64,000 nucleotides of DNA from Rouxiella sp. WC2420 (GTDB lineage Bacteria > Pseudomonadota > Gammaproteobacteria > Enterobacterales > Enterobacteriaceae): positions 2,170,001 through 2,234,000 of the forward strand of contig NZ_CP165628.1 of assembly GCF_041200025.1 (NCBI RefSeq), given 5' to 3'. Positions 25,954-35,425 of the stretch are shown piece by piece. Both the position numbers and the translations under genes were made by a program. The number at the start of each line of letters is the position of its first letter. Position 1 is the first letter of the stretch. Below the pieces are notes generated by a model. The model searched no databases, was not told the origin of the DNA, and saw only the letters and a program-made list of their open reading frames with translations.

Positions 25954-26003
25954 CCAGACTTTCTACTCGCAATCAGCATAGACTGATTAAAGTAAAAGTC
26001 TGG
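25954..26003. terminator. Inverted repeat between the sugar operon and csgG
   Basis: ccagacttt (25954-25962) pairs with aaagtctgg (25995-26003), with inner pairings tact/agta and aatcag/ctgatt. It lies between convergent genes, so a terminator role for both is likely, though there is no clear U-tract on the + strand side. Confidence 0.5.
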
Positions 26004-26077
26004 AGGCCGCAGGGGATAACTCTACTCATATTGCTGTGTATCAATTTAAAAAAGTCATCGATAATTTACGGCATGCA

Positions 26078-26908
26078 TTATGATACCGGGACTTCCATAT
26101 TTTTATAGTGTTCAAGTATTGGTGAGTTAATATCTGCTGGGTTCTGCAATTGCCACAGGTTGCGATCGATACCGTCGTTAATCATATAAATGACCCCGGT
26201 TTCAATCGCTGACATCAGACAAAGCATGACCGGTTCATTGCTGGTATAGCCAACTTCACCTTCAAGCAACCGTTGATAGTCAATGAAGCGGAATACGCCA
26301 GCTTGAAACTCATAAGACAGAATAGTTTTGCTGGTATTGACAGATGACAGCACCTCGCCGGTATTGATATCAACCGCGCGCAGGTTCACGGCAATCTGAT
26401 CCAATTCATATTGCGTACTGGCACCAATGCCGAAATACCGCGCACCGGCTCCGCCGGATTTCACATTACTTTCATAACCGATAATAGAGCCTTCAATCAG
26501 GATATTTGCCGCCACCAGTGACGAAAGCGGGCGTGCGTTGTTAACGGCCACACTGCCATTTTCCTGAGCCGCACGAATGATTTTGCGTTCATTTAGCAGA
26601 TTTTGCAGGCCCTGACGTTCAAGCGGAATAAACCACTTCGAATCTTTTAGCGCAGTCACCAACATGGCTGTAGCACTTTGTGGAACCGCGGTTGAAAAGT
26701 TACTGGCCGGATAAGGTTTAAACTGACCCGTTTCATCCTGGATGTTGTAAACCGAGACAAAAATACGTCCTTTGGCTGGCGGCAGATGTGTTAAATCTTT
26801 ATAACTCGCGGCACGTGGTAACAGTGTCGGTTTAGCTGCCTGCTTAGGTGGGGCGGTTAAACAGCCACTGAGCAATAAAACGGCGATGAAAAGAAGTGAA
26901 GTACGCAT
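26078..26908 (-). CDS. csgG: Curli secretion channel lipoprotein CsgG
   Basis: A 276-residue outer-membrane lipoprotein (E. coli CsgG is 277). It has a lipobox LLSGC with the lipidated Cys at residue 16, and hallmark segments RIFVSVYNIQDETGQFKPYP, FIPLERQGLQNLLNERKIIR and the transmembrane/constriction region GGAGARYFGIGAS. Nine copies form the pore through which curli subunits leave the periplasm. It is the last gene of csgDEFG, separated from csgF by 23 bases. Confidence 0.97.
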   Translation of the reverse strand: MRTSLLFIAVLLLSGCLTAPPKQAAKPTLLPRAASYKDLTHLPPAKGRIFVSVYNIQDETGQFKPYPASNFSTAVPQSATAMLVTALKDSKWFIPLERQGLQNLLNERKIIRAAQENGSVAVNNARPLSSLVAANILIEGSIIGYESNVKSGGAGARYFGIGASTQYELDQIAVNLRAVDINTGEVLSSVNTSKTILSYEFQAGVFRFIDYQRLLEGEVGYTSNEPVMLCLMSAIETGVIYMINDGIDRNLWQLQNPADINSPILEHYKNMEVPVS

Positions 26909-26931
26909 AATCTGATTTCCCCTTAGTAGCG

Positions 26932-27336
26932 TCAGTTAGACGCGCTTAACCCCTGAACCTGAATAGTCGAAACCTTACCGGTTGAACGATCGGTAACGTT
27001 CAGATTTAATTGGCCATCTGTATTTTGCACATCAACGATAAAGTCCTGCGTCACCAGACGCCCTGGCTTGCCCTGGGCAATATTGCCCATCAAACTGCTA
27101 AGCAACTGGGACTGTATGGCTGTACTGAAATTATCGAGAGCGCTAGGGGTTGAGGAATTAAAATCATAGGCATCAGGGTCTTTATAAGAGTTTTGTGCGT
27201 TTGCCTCATTGAGTAAGAAAGAGCCGTTATTGGGATTACCGCCGAAGTTAGGGTTAATAAACTGGAACACCATATTTCCACCCCACGATAGCGGCGAAAA
27301 GAGCATTGCTGATAAAATAATCAAAAGAGTTTTCAC
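26932..27336 (-). CDS. csgF: Curli assembly protein CsgF
   Basis: 134 residues when started at the GTG at 27336, which has AAGGAG six bases upstream and leads straight into a signal peptide ([20 protein letters not shown]). The upstream in-frame ATG lies inside the end of csgE. The mature start is [18 protein letters not shown], the segment known to bind the CsgG pore, followed by NSYKDP and a C-terminal [11 protein letters not shown]. coli CsgF has 138 residues. It couples the pore to the surface nucleator CsgB. Confidence 0.95.
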   Translation of the reverse strand: MKTLLIILSAMLFSPLSWGGNMVFQFINPNFGGNPNNGSFLLNEANAQNSYKDPDAYDFNSSTPSALDNFSTAIQSQLLSSLMGNIAQGKPGRLVTQDFIVDVQNTDGQLNLNVTDRSTGKVSTIQVQGLSASN

Positions 27337-27346
27337 GTTATTCTCC

Positions 27347-27742
27347 TTAGAATTCATCACCGGAAAGATCACCGGTGCCCAGAAGTTTTTTATCTATTTG
27401 TCGCCTTGAAAGGGCTTCACCGACCCCCTGCAATGCGGTATCGACCTCTTTGCCAAAGTTCCTTCGAGTCGGGAACAGCAGGGTCTGATAAAGCAGGTCT
27501 TGCCCAACTTTTATGGTGATCCAGCTTCCCCATCTGGCGCTTGGCCTTTCGCTGATGGTAATCGTTTCGGGATAAGTTTTTTCCCAGCGGTCAGTAAACA
27601 TCCGATAGAAATCGTGCCCTACCGAACTGACTGTGTGGTCTGTAATTAACCCAGGGTCCTTAATGTCTTTGATATTTGCTGCATGAGCACTGAAACTGCC
27701 GATTAAAAATAAAACGATTAGTGATTTATTTAACGTTTTCAT
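27347..27742 (-). CDS. csgE: Curli periplasmic adaptor CsgE
   Basis: 131 residues from ATG 27742 ([15 protein letters not shown]...AHA signal peptide); E. coli CsgE has 129. Recognisable features are [26 protein letters not shown] and [13 protein letters not shown]. CsgE caps the CsgG pore and delivers CsgA. There is no good ribosome-binding site, and the ATG lies four bases after the csgD stop, so translation is probably coupled to csgD. Confidence 0.95.
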   Translation of the reverse strand: MKTLNKSLIVLFLIGSFSAHAANIKDIKDPGLITDHTVSSVGHDFYRMFTDRWEKTYPETITISERPSARWGSWITIKVGQDLLYQTLLFPTRRNFGKEVDTALQGVGEALSRRQIDKKLLGTGDLSGDEF

Positions 27743-27746
27743 AATG

Positions 27747-28397
27747 CTAACGCTTGAGATTGTCATTTGCCCAGGAGACCGCCTGAGTGCGGTTTTTAAC
27801 GGCTATCTTTCTGAATAGATTATATAAGTGAGTTTTAACGGTGTTTTCGCTGATAAATAACAGGCGAGCGATTTCAACGTTTGAAGCCCCCATGCGTAAT
27901 TTATTCAGAATTTCGCTTTCTCTCTGGGTGATCCCAGAGTCTTCATAGTTCATATAACGATATTGGCCTGATTGATTAATAAGGTAGCTTGCGAAACGCT
28001 GTGCAAAGTAACACTCGCCACGGATGACACTTTCAATTCCTTCTATCAACTGTGCTTCAGTCATTGAAGGATGAAATACGGCGCTTATTTTTGGCCAACT
28101 TTCTATTTCTTGATAGGGATAATCTTCAGGGGTATTGATGAGTAGTGTTTTAAGATTAATACGATAACGACCAACAGAGGCTTGCCATCGAGAAATCAAT
28201 TTTTTATCGGCTTGAATAATATCAAATAAAATAAGTGCCTGGCCGTTTAACGCTGTCTCGAAGGGTTTACTGATATTATACAGTTTAACCTTTATGGAAA
28301 GCTGTTGATTTAATTGATGTAACAAAACTGAAGATTGTAAACTAGGTTTTGTGACCAGCAGTATTGTCGTATTAGCATTTGTATATTCTGAAATCAT
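27747..28397 (-). CDS. csgD: Curli/biofilm master regulator CsgD
   Basis: 216 residues from ATG 28397 ([10 protein letters not shown]), exactly the length of E. coli CsgD; earlier in-frame ATGs at 28439 and 28430 would add up to 14 residues without family support. The N-terminal receiver-like domain includes [18 protein letters not shown]. The C-terminal LuxR helix-turn-helix reads [31 protein letters not shown] and [14 protein letters not shown], nearly the E. coli sequence. It activates csgBAC and other biofilm genes. Confidence 0.96.
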   Translation of the reverse strand: MISEYTNANTTILLVTKPSLQSSVLLHQLNQQLSIKVKLYNISKPFETALNGQALILFDIIQADKKLISRWQASVGRYRINLKTLLINTPEDYPYQEIESWPKISAVFHPSMTEAQLIEGIESVIRGECYFAQRFASYLINQSGQYRYMNYEDSGITQRESEILNKLRMGASNVEIARLLFISENTVKTHLYNLFRKIAVKNRTQAVSWANDNLKR

Positions 28398-29077
28398 AAT
28401 GAATTCTGCCTTTATTGCGTATTCGCTCATGGGCAACAAAGTTGCTCATAGAATACCTATGCTATGTTTTATTTCCCTGGTGAAACGCTGTCTTATAGTC
28501 GGTCAACGGAATGAGGAACCGCTGACCGTCTAATCAATTTAGCTGGTGTGAGAATGAAAGCAAGACTCTGGGAGGGTCTTGAACTGGGGTGAAAGTTAAG
28601 CTTTGTTTGTGGAACAAATCAGAAATATTCGATTAAAAAATTACAATAGCGTTTGCGCACGGATTATTAGTTTACTCTTGTTCTATGTTTTTATTATGTT
28701 TTTTAATTTTATCCTCGCTACCTCTGTATTCAGGAATAATAACAACCTCAGTGCTAGCCATAGCAGCATCTTTAAATATATTTATAGGCTCGGATTATTC
28801 CTAAGTAAGTATTTTTGAAGAAGATCACAATGAAAAAGGGGTAAAGAGTTATTGCCGATTTATATTACTTAATTCCAAGGGGTGACTATGCTGTTTTTGA
28901 GGTTTTTATCTTTGATTATATGAGGTTTTTTTCGTGGATTTATTTTAGGATTTTTGCGCTTCTCATACTTTGAAATGAGGCTTTTTAAAAAAATACGAAA
29001 AACCGATGAGTTTATTATATTTACCACCATGCATACTGTAATCACTAACCCGAAATCATTCAGGTCAGGGGGAGTAA
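28398..29077. promoter_or_regulatory. Long csgD-csgB divergent regulatory region
   Basis: A 680-base gene-free, AT-rich spacer between divergent csgD and csgB, matching the long intergenic region that in E. coli integrates OmpR, IHF, H-NS, CpxR and RpoS signals. Individual sites cannot be assigned by eye. Short frames at 28603-28818 (+) and 28869-29153 (-) have no ribosome-binding site and are not considered genes. The csgB start is preceded by CAGGGGGAG. Confidence 0.8.
28500..28528 (-). promoter_or_regulatory. Hairpin in the predicted csgD 5' leader
   Basis: cggtca (28500-28505) pairs with tgaccg (28523-28528), extended inward by cgg/ccg with one mismatch. It lies about 100-130 bases before the csgD start. 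The E. coli csgD leader is about 150 bases long, folded into stem-loops and targeted by several small RNAs, so this hairpin is a candidate equivalent. Confidence 0.45.
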
Positions 29078-29545
29078 ATGAATAATATTTATTCAAAACT
29101 GCTGCGTTCAGCACCAACTGGAATGGTTTTACTAGCATGCTTAATATCGCCATATACCTTTGGGCAGCAAAGTGATATGGCTTATTCCGAAGCTTTCACG
29201 AATCAGAGTGAAATGAGTAATATGTCATTTGACCAACTCGCAGCGGGTAACGGTAATAAAGCAATGATTAATCAGCATGGTAATGAAAATACCGCGGCTA
29301 TAAGCCAGCGTGGAAGCGCTAACAATGCTGATATCAATCAATACGGCAATGAAAATAACGCTTATATCTCGCAGGATAACAGTGGAAATTCAGCATCCAT
29401 TGAGCAGCAAGGTTTTGGCAATACCGCGTCTATCACCCAAAAAGGGCGGAGAAACGTGGCGCAAATAAGCCAAAGTGGTACGGACCGCTCAGCGGCAGTC
29501 GTACAAAATGCGTCCGGTATGGCAATAAAAGTGACGCAGCATTAA
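29078..29545 (+). CDS. csgB: Curli nucleator / minor subunit CsgB
   Basis: 155 residues with a signal peptide ending about SPYTFG and five curlin repeats of the N-x-A-x-I-x-Q type: NKAMINQHGNENTAAISQ, NNADINQYGNENNAYISQ, NSASIEQQGFGNTASITQ, NVAQISQSGTDRSAAVVQ and a C-terminal AIKVTQH. The basic last repeat is the part known to anchor CsgB to the surface with CsgF. The start follows CAGGGGGAG. It is first in csgBAC. Confidence 0.95.
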   Translation: MNNIYSKLLRSAPTGMVLLACLISPYTFGQQSDMAYSEAFTNQSEMSNMSFDQLAAGNGNKAMINQHGNENTAAISQRGSANNADINQYGNENNAYISQDNSGNSASIEQQGFGNTASITQKGRRNVAQISQSGTDRSAAVVQNASGMAIKVTQH

Positions 29546-29597
29546 TCGTTAGGTCTTTAAGTTCAACCATCCGATCTCAAACCTATGGGGTAGCATC

Positions 29598-30044
29598 ATG
29601 AAACTGTGGAAAGTAATGGCAGTATCCGCGCTGGTCTTCAGCGGAAGTTCGATGGCATCAGGTTTCGGTTACGGCGGTGGGCCAAGTACGCCGGTATTCC
29701 AAACCACTAACTGGCATGAGGAATTGCAAATTTATCAGGAAGGTTCTTTGAACCTGGCGAATGCGACACAAACGTCGGCGCAAAATTCCCTGACAACTGT
29801 TAATCAACACGGCAATGCTAACGTGGCAAGCTCCAACCAGGTGGGCGATAGAAGTCTGTTAGATATCCATCAGGCAGGTAATTTTAACCGTGCCGATGCT
29901 CTTCAGAGTGGCGATAAGAGCAAACTGCTGATTAGCCAAAGTGGTACAGCCAACTATGCAAATGCTACTCAGAGTGCCAGTGGCAGTTTAGCTAATATAG
30001 TTCAGGTTGGTACGGCTAACCGGGCTTATGCCTCACAGCAGTAA
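29598..30044 (+). CDS. csgA: Major curli subunit CsgA
   Basis: 148 residues (E. coli 151) with a signal peptide ending SSMA, an N22-like Gly-rich segment (SGFGYGGGPSTPVF) and five imperfect repeats beginning LQIYQEGSLNLANATQ, LTTVNQHGNANVASSNQ, LDIHQAGNFNRADALQ, LLISQSGTANYANATQ and ANIVQVGTANRAYASQ. The repeats keep the Q/N ladder that stacks in the amyloid core, but several Gly/Asp gatekeeper positions of E. coli CsgA are replaced. A rho-independent terminator follows before csgC. Confidence 0.95.
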   Translation: MKLWKVMAVSALVFSGSSMASGFGYGGGPSTPVFQTTNWHEELQIYQEGSLNLANATQTSAQNSLTTVNQHGNANVASSNQVGDRSLLDIHQAGNFNRADALQSGDKSKLLISQSGTANYANATQSASGSLANIVQVGTANRAYASQQ

Positions 30045-30064
30045 TCGTTTTTATCGAAATAAAA

Positions 30065-30088
30065 ACAGGGCTTTGCCCTGTTTTTTTT
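30065..30088 (+). terminator. Rho-independent terminator after csgA
   Basis: acagggc-ttt-gccctgt is a perfect seven-base stem followed by eight T. It lies between csgA and csgC, so csgC expression depends on read-through or its own promoter. Confidence 0.9.
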
Positions 30089-30100
30089 GTGGAGGCCATT

Positions 30101-30424
30101 ATGATTTCAATACTTTTGGCGGCGGCGATTTCTCAGCCATTATGGTTTGATAATCAACAGCATGGGCAAATATATGTTGTTACTCCGATGGTGCACTTAC
30201 AAACCGATTGTCAGTGCGACTATCGACTGAAAATGCTTAAAACCGGTATTTCCGGGACCAGCACCAGCGTTCAGCAATCCGCGGTCACTATAGCGGCCAA
30301 CACGGATGTCGCGCTGACGCGAATAAGCTTTAATCTCCAGCAGGGCGACAGAGTGCAGATATATTTGTCTTTAAATGATGGCAAGCAAGTATCGTTAGAA
30401 AATACCTTAAACTTGCCGAAGTAA
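30101..30424 (+). CDS. csgC: Curli assembly inhibitor CsgC
   Basis: 107 residues from ATG 30101, with GGAGG seven bases upstream (E. coli CsgC has 110). It has a hydrophobic N-terminus (ISILLAAAISQ) and the conserved C-x-C motif in QTDCQCDYRLKML of the immunoglobulin-like fold, plus ANTDVALTRISFNL. CsgC is a periplasmic chaperone that stops CsgA from forming amyloid inside the cell. A terminator separates it from csgA. Confidence 0.9.
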   Translation: MISILLAAAISQPLWFDNQQHGQIYVVTPMVHLQTDCQCDYRLKMLKTGISGTSTSVQQSAVTIAANTDVALTRISFNLQQGDRVQIYLSLNDGKQVSLENTLNLPK

Positions 30425-30447
30425 TTATTCGGGACCGCCGCTAGACG

Positions 30448-31602
30448 TTAGTAACTTAGCATCAGAATCTGTTTAGCCCTTTCCAAATCGATATCTGAAC
30501 GTTCGCCCATTGGTAGCATATTAAAGCGTTGCAGATTGCCCAGAATTTCATCGATCGCGCTTTTTGGCTGCCCGTAAGCGCTAAGTTGCGTCTTAAGGCC
30601 CATTAATTCAAAGAATTCACGGGTTTTAGCAATGGCGGCGTCGATACGGCTATCGTCACTCCCGGCATGAATATTCCATACTCGCTCTGCATATTGCAGC
30701 AGCTTCTGCTTTTTACTTTCGCGCTGAACCTGCAATAGACCGGGTAAAAGAATCGCCAGTGTTTGTGCGTGGTCAATGCCATAAAGTGCCGTCAGCTGGT
30801 GGCCCATTCGGTGCGTGGCCCAGTCTTGCGGAACGCCGACGGCAATCAGGCCATTGAGCGCTAACGTTGCAGACCAGGTGATCGCCGAGCGTACATCATA
30901 GTTTTGCGGATCGGTCAGCGCTTTTGGCCCTTCCTCAATGAGCGTCAGCAATAAACCCTCGGCAAAACGATCCTGCACTTTTCCATACACCGGGTAGGTC
31001 AGATACTGCTCAATCACGTGAATAAATGCGTCAACAACGCCGTTTGCCACCTGGGTTGCGGGTAACGTATAGGTTTTGGTCGGATCGAGAACCGCAAATT
31101 GTGGAAACAACAGCGGATCGCTGTAGCCGGATTTCTGCCCGAGTGCGGTGTGGGTCACAACCGCGACATGATTGGTCTCTGACCCGGTCGCGGGCAGGGT
31201 CATCACGCAGCCGAGAGGGATAGCTTCTTTTAGCGGCTGGCGCTGCGACCAGAGTGGCCAGATATCGCCTGCATATAATGCGGCTGCGGCAATAAATTTG
31301 GTGCCGTCAACGACTGAACCGCCGCCAACCGCCAGCAGGAAATCAATTTTATTATCTTTAACCACATCAACGGCTTTCATCAACGTATCAAAATGCGGAT
31401 TAACCTCGATGCCGCCAAATTCAAACGTCGCCCTGTCACCCAATGCTGCGTGTACCTCATCCAGCGTGCCATATTTTTTGGCACTGCCGCCGCCATAGGT
31501 GATTAATACTCGCGCCTGCTTAGGAATAAATTTATCGATATCGGCAATGCGATCGACCCCAAACAGCACGCGGGTTGGGTTATAAAAGTCGAAATTAAAC
31601 AT
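30448..31602 (-). CDS. yqhD: NADPH-dependent iron-containing alcohol dehydrogenase, YqhD-like
   Basis: 384 residues, closely patterned on E. coli YqhD (387). It has the cofactor loop GGGSVVDGTKFIAAAA, LPATGSETNHVAVV and the metal-ligand helices NGVVDAFIHVIEQY and HQLTALYGIDHAQTLA carrying the Asp and three His ligands. YqhD-type enzymes reduce aldehydes such as those from lipid peroxidation, using NADPH. It is monocistronic between curli and metG. Confidence 0.9.
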   Translation of the reverse strand: MFNFDFYNPTRVLFGVDRIADIDKFIPKQARVLITYGGGSAKKYGTLDEVHAALGDRATFEFGGIEVNPHFDTLMKAVDVVKDNKIDFLLAVGGGSVVDGTKFIAAAALYAGDIWPLWSQRQPLKEAIPLGCVMTLPATGSETNHVAVVTHTALGQKSGYSDPLLFPQFAVLDPTKTYTLPATQVANGVVDAFIHVIEQYLTYPVYGKVQDRFAEGLLLTLIEEGPKALTDPQNYDVRSAITWSATLALNGLIAVGVPQDWATHRMGHQLTALYGIDHAQTLAILLPGLLQVQRESKKQKLLQYAERVWNIHAGSDDSRIDAAIAKTREFFELMGLKTQLSAYGQPKSAIDEILGNLQRFNMLPMGERSDIDLERAKQILMLSY

Positions 31603-31809
31603 GGATTACCCCTGATAGATGTCAGCACACTGAAGGATATTGATTAGCTTTAAGCTCAATGATTATCATCTTAGCGCGGGTAAAGATAATGTTCGGTGCT
31701 GTTTAAAAGTAGCAGCCGCACAAACTGCTTATCTGTCTTGGGGATATTGAGGATTATGCCGTGGGGAAGGTTTGCGCCCGTGGTGTTTTAACGGCGATTT
31801 TGTAGCAAT

Positions 31810-31833
31810 AAAAAAGCGAGGATTTCTCCTCGC
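31810..31833 (-). terminator. metG terminator
   Basis: gcgagga-tttc-tcctcgc (31816-31833) is a perfect seven-base stem. On the minus strand it is followed by a run of T (the A run at 31811-31815), 29 bases after the metG stop. Confidence 0.88.
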
Positions 31834-31861
31834 TCTCTTTTATAGCCTTAAAACAACGCTA

Positions 31862-33892
31862 TTACTTAACCTGCATGCCAGGCTGTGCGCCGCTGTCCGG
31901 GCTAAGCAGGAAGATATCTTTCCCGCCGGGACCTGCTGCCATCACCATGCCTTCGGAAACGCCGAAACGCATCTTGCGTGGGGCCAGATTCGCCACCATG
32001 ATGGTCAAACGTCCTTCAAGTAGTTTCGGATCCGGATAAGCAGAACGAATGCCAGAGAAGATTTGACGCTTCTCGCCGCCTAAATCCAGTTGCAGACGCA
32101 GCAGCTTGTCAGAACCTTCCACGAAGTCGGCGCTTTCAATCAGGGCAATACGCATATCCACTTTGGCGAAATCGTCAAAGGTGATGGTTTCCTGGATTGG
32201 ATCATCGGCCAAAGGACCGGTCAGCGCTGGCTTGGTGGCGGCGATATCTTCTTTGGAAGCGTCTACCATAGCAGTGACTTTATCCATTTCAATACGGTTA
32301 AACAGAGCCTTGAACGGGCTAACCTTGTGGCTTAGCAACGGTTGTGCAATCGCGTCCCAGCTCAGTTCGGTATTAAGGAACGCCTCGGTGCGCTCGGCCA
32401 GTGAAGGCAGAACCGGCTTGAGGTAGGTCATTAATACGCGGAACAGGTTGATACCCATTGAGCAGATAGCCTGCAGATCAGCATCACGGCCTTCTTCTTT
32501 GGCAACGACCCAAGGTGCCTGCTCGTCGACGTAACGGTTGGCAAGGTCAGCCAGCGCCATGATTTCACGAATTGCACGACCAGATTCACGGCTGCTGTAG
32601 GCCTCGGCGATGCTGGTTGCTGCATCGGTGAAGGTCTTGAACAGGGCTTCGTCGGCCAGCTTGTCAGACAGCATGCCGTCGAAGCGCTTGTTGATGAAAC
32701 CGGCGTTACGGGACGCGAGGTTGACGACTTTGTTGACGATGTCGGCGTTTACGCGCTGCACGAAATCTTCAAGGTTAAGGTCGATGTCGTCAATGCGCGA
32801 GGACAGCTTGGCCGCGTAATAGTAACGCAGGCAATCGGCATCCAGGTGTTGCAGGTAGGTGCTGGCCTTGATAAAGGTACCGCGAGATTTTGACATCTTC
32901 GCGCCATTGACCGTCACATAACCGTGAACAAACAGGTTGGTCGGCTTGCGGAAGTTGCTGCCTTCGAGCATGGCCGGCCAGAACAGGCTGTGGAAATAAA
33001 CGATGTCTTTACCGATGAAATGATACAGCTCGGTGGTGGAATCTTTTTTCCAGAACTCGTCGAAGTCCAGATCCGGGCGACGATCGCACAGGTTTTTAAA
33101 GGAACCCATGTAGCCAATAGGCGCGTCGAGCCAGACGTAGAAATATTTACCCGGCGCATCAGGAATTTCGAAGCCGAAGTATGGCGCATCGCGGCTGATA
33201 TCCCACTGTTGCAGACCGGATTCGAACCATTCCTGCATCTTGTTAGCGACTTGCTCCTGCAACGCGCCGGAACGAGTCCAGGCCTGCAACATGGCGCTGA
33301 ATTCTGGCAGGTCGAAGAAGTAATGTTCTGAATCACGCATGATCGGCGTAGCGCCAGAGACTGCAGATTTAGGGTCAATCAGTTCAGTCGGGCTGTAAGT
33401 TGAACCACAAACTTCACAGTTGTCGCCGTACTGGTCCGGTGCCTTGCATTTTGGACAGGTGCCTTTTACGAAACGATCGGGCAGGAACATGCCTTTCTCG
33501 GGATCGTAAAGCTGAGAAATAGTGCGATTCTTGATAAAGCCGTTTTCTTTAAGACGGCCGTAGATCAGGTTTGACAACTCACGGTTTTCTGCGCTGTGCG
33601 TTGAGTGGTAGTTGTCATAGCTGATACCAAAACCGGCGAAATCTTTTTGATGCTCCTGGCTCATCTCCTCAATCATTTGCTCCGGCGCAATACCCATCTG
33701 CTGAGCTTTCAGCATGATCGGGGTGCCGTGCGCATCGTCAGCGCAGATGAAGTGAGTTTGGTTGCCGCGCATTCGCTGGTAACGGACCCAGATATCTGCC
33801 TGGATGTGCTCGAGCATGTGTCCGAGGTGAATTGAACCGTTAGCATAAGGAAGTGCACAGGTTACCAAAATTTTTTTCGCGACTTGAGCCAT
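31862..33892 (-). CDS. metG: Methionyl-tRNA synthetase
   Basis: 676 residues, the usual length of the enterobacterial dimeric enzyme. It shows the HIGH-type motif [12 protein letters not shown] near residue 13, the zinc-binding [17 protein letters not shown] (about 145-161), the KMSKS loop and a C-terminal tRNA-binding OB-fold ([18 protein letters not shown]). It charges tRNA-Met and initiator tRNA. It is divergent from mrp as in E. coli. Confidence 0.98.
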   Translation of the reverse strand: MAQVAKKILVTCALPYANGSIHLGHMLEHIQADIWVRYQRMRGNQTHFICADDAHGTPIMLKAQQMGIAPEQMIEEMSQEHQKDFAGFGISYDNYHSTHSAENRELSNLIYGRLKENGFIKNRTISQLYDPEKGMFLPDRFVKGTCPKCKAPDQYGDNCEVCGSTYSPTELIDPKSAVSGATPIMRDSEHYFFDLPEFSAMLQAWTRSGALQEQVANKMQEWFESGLQQWDISRDAPYFGFEIPDAPGKYFYVWLDAPIGYMGSFKNLCDRRPDLDFDEFWKKDSTTELYHFIGKDIVYFHSLFWPAMLEGSNFRKPTNLFVHGYVTVNGAKMSKSRGTFIKASTYLQHLDADCLRYYYAAKLSSRIDDIDLNLEDFVQRVNADIVNKVVNLASRNAGFINKRFDGMLSDKLADEALFKTFTDAATSIAEAYSSRESGRAIREIMALADLANRYVDEQAPWVVAKEEGRDADLQAICSMGINLFRVLMTYLKPVLPSLAERTEAFLNTELSWDAIAQPLLSHKVSPFKALFNRIEMDKVTAMVDASKEDIAATKPALTGPLADDPIQETITFDDFAKVDMRIALIESADFVEGSDKLLRLQLDLGGEKRQIFSGIRSAYPDPKLLEGRLTIMVANLAPRKMRFGVSEGMVMAAGPGGKDIFLLSPDSGAQPGMQVK

Positions 33893-34164
33893 AGTAAGAG
33901 CTTGCTTTCTTTTATTGAGATTGGGGGATCGATGGTAACCGAAATACCCGCTATCCTACAACCGGCAGGTACGTTAGCCTCTTTGTTTAAGCACAGTAAC
34001 TTAAGCCCGCGTGTTGAGGCAGATCATGCGCAGGCTGTTGGCTCTATCACCTAAATGAACGGCGATTCTGGTATGCTATTTTTATAACATCTAGATAGCA
34101 GATTTTTAACCCTGTCGATTCTGCGACTCAATTCCATAATAAATAGGTATTTCAAGGAGCCGGG
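33893..34164. promoter_or_regulatory. metG-mrp divergent promoter region
   Basis: A 272-base spacer with no gene, holding both divergent promoters. No operator was recognised. A weak AAGGAG site precedes mrp. Confidence 0.6.
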
Positions 34165-35277
34165 ATGAAATCACAATCCCCTGAGAACGCTACTCCCGCC
34201 GAGCTTCACGCCGCTGTTAATGTGGTGTTGGCGACTTTTAGCCACCCAACATTACAAAGAAGCCTGACCGCCATCAAGGCGCTGCATCAGTGCGTGCTGC
34301 TCGATAATGTGCTGCATATTGAACTGATCCTGCCTTTTGCCTGGAAGTCGGGCTTTGAACAGCTAAAACTGCTGACCACTTCGGAGTTGCTTCGCGTAAC
34401 CGGAGCGCGCTCGGTTGACTGGAAACTTTCTCACGATGTTGCGACGTTGCGCCGCGCCAACGACAGGCCAGGTATTAAAGGTGTGCGCAATATTCTGGCT
34501 ATCAGTTCCGGCAAGGGCGGGGTAGGCAAGTCGACCACGGCGGTTAATCTGGCGCTGGCGCTGGCCGCGGAGGGTGCGAAGGTCGGCCTGCTTGATGCCG
34601 ATATCTACGGGCCTTCGGTGCCCAATATGCTGGGCACTGAAGATGAGCGCCCGACCTCTCCCGACGGTCAGCATATGGCGCCTATCATGGCTCACGGTCT
34701 GGCTACCAACTCGATCGGTTACCTGGTTACCGATGAAAATGCCATGGTCTGGCGCGGTCCGATGGCCAGCAAGGCTCTGTTGCAAATGCTTCAGGACACG
34801 CTGTGGCCGGATCTCGATTATCTGATCCTCGATATGCCGCCGGGCACCGGTGATATCCAGCTGACGCTGGCGCAAAGTGTGCCGGTGACGGGCGCGCTGG
34901 TGGTGACAACGCCGCAGGACATCGCTCTGCTGGATGCCATGAAAGGTATTGTGATGTTTGAGAAAGTCAACGTGCCGGTGTTGGGTATTATCGAGAACAT
35001 GAGCATGCATATTTGCAGCCAGTGCGGACATCACGAGGCTATTTTCGGCACCGGCGGCGCGCAAAAGCTGGCCGAAAAGTATCGCTGCGAGCTGCTGGCG
35101 CAAATGCCGCTGCACATCTCGTTGCGTGAGGATCTGGATCGCGGCGAGCCGACCGTGATTGCCAACCCCGAAAGTGAGTTTACTGCCATCTATCGCCAGT
35201 TAGCCGCCAAGGTCGCCGCGCAGCTTTACTGGAAAGGAGATGCCATCCCGACCGAAATTGCCTTCCGTGCGGTGTAA
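34165..35277 (+). CDS. mrp: Iron-sulfur cluster carrier protein Mrp/ApbC
   Basis: 370 residues. An N-terminal MIP18/DUF59-like domain (to about residue 95) is followed by a P-loop ATPase with the deviant Walker A SSGKGGVGKSTTAVNL, the DADIYGPSVPN switch and the C-terminal CxxC motif (ICSQCGHH) that holds the shared cluster of the dimer. It transfers Fe-S clusters to apoproteins. Start ATGAAATCAC follows AAGGAG. It sits divergent from metG, as in E. coli. Confidence 0.97.
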   Translation: MKSQSPENATPAELHAAVNVVLATFSHPTLQRSLTAIKALHQCVLLDNVLHIELILPFAWKSGFEQLKLLTTSELLRVTGARSVDWKLSHDVATLRRANDRPGIKGVRNILAISSGKGGVGKSTTAVNLALALAAEGAKVGLLDADIYGPSVPNMLGTEDERPTSPDGQHMAPIMAHGLATNSIGYLVTDENAMVWRGPMASKALLQMLQDTLWPDLDYLILDMPPGTGDIQLTLAQSVPVTGALVVTTPQDIALLDAMKGIVMFEKVNVPVLGIIENMSMHICSQCGHHEAIFGTGGAQKLAEKYRCELLAQMPLHISLREDLDRGEPTVIANPESEFTAIYRQLAAKVAAQLYWKGDAIPTEIAFRAV

Positions 35278-35306
35278 TTATCGCCGTCTAACCGATTAAT
35301 TTAATC

Positions 35307-35339
35307 AAGCCAGCCGCTTGGTGGCTTTATGGCTGGCTT
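35307..35339 (+). terminator. Putative mrp terminator hairpin
   Basis: aagccagcc (35307-35315) and ggctggctt (35331-35339) form a perfect nine-base inverted repeat 30 bases after mrp. It lacks a good U-tract. Confidence 0.45.
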
Positions 35340-35425
35340 CATCAACAGGTTGTCCCTATAATTGGCGCGATCAAAGCGGCTTCAGGCTGCTTGCCCTTCA
35401 AACTCCAAATCAGGTCGTTAATTTT

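Noticed and set aside
28603-28818. Small + strand frame with hydrophobic middle in the csgD-csgB spacer
   Set aside because: It starts at TTG with no ribosome-binding site, in AT-rich regulatory sequence where such frames arise by chance.
28869-29153. Minus-strand frame overlapping the csgB start
   Set aside because: It runs antisense into csgB and has no ribosome-binding site or family features.
34363-35115. 250-codon open frame antisense to mrp
   Set aside because: It is the complementary shadow of a highly conserved gene; composition is His/Arg-rich as expected for a reverse frame.
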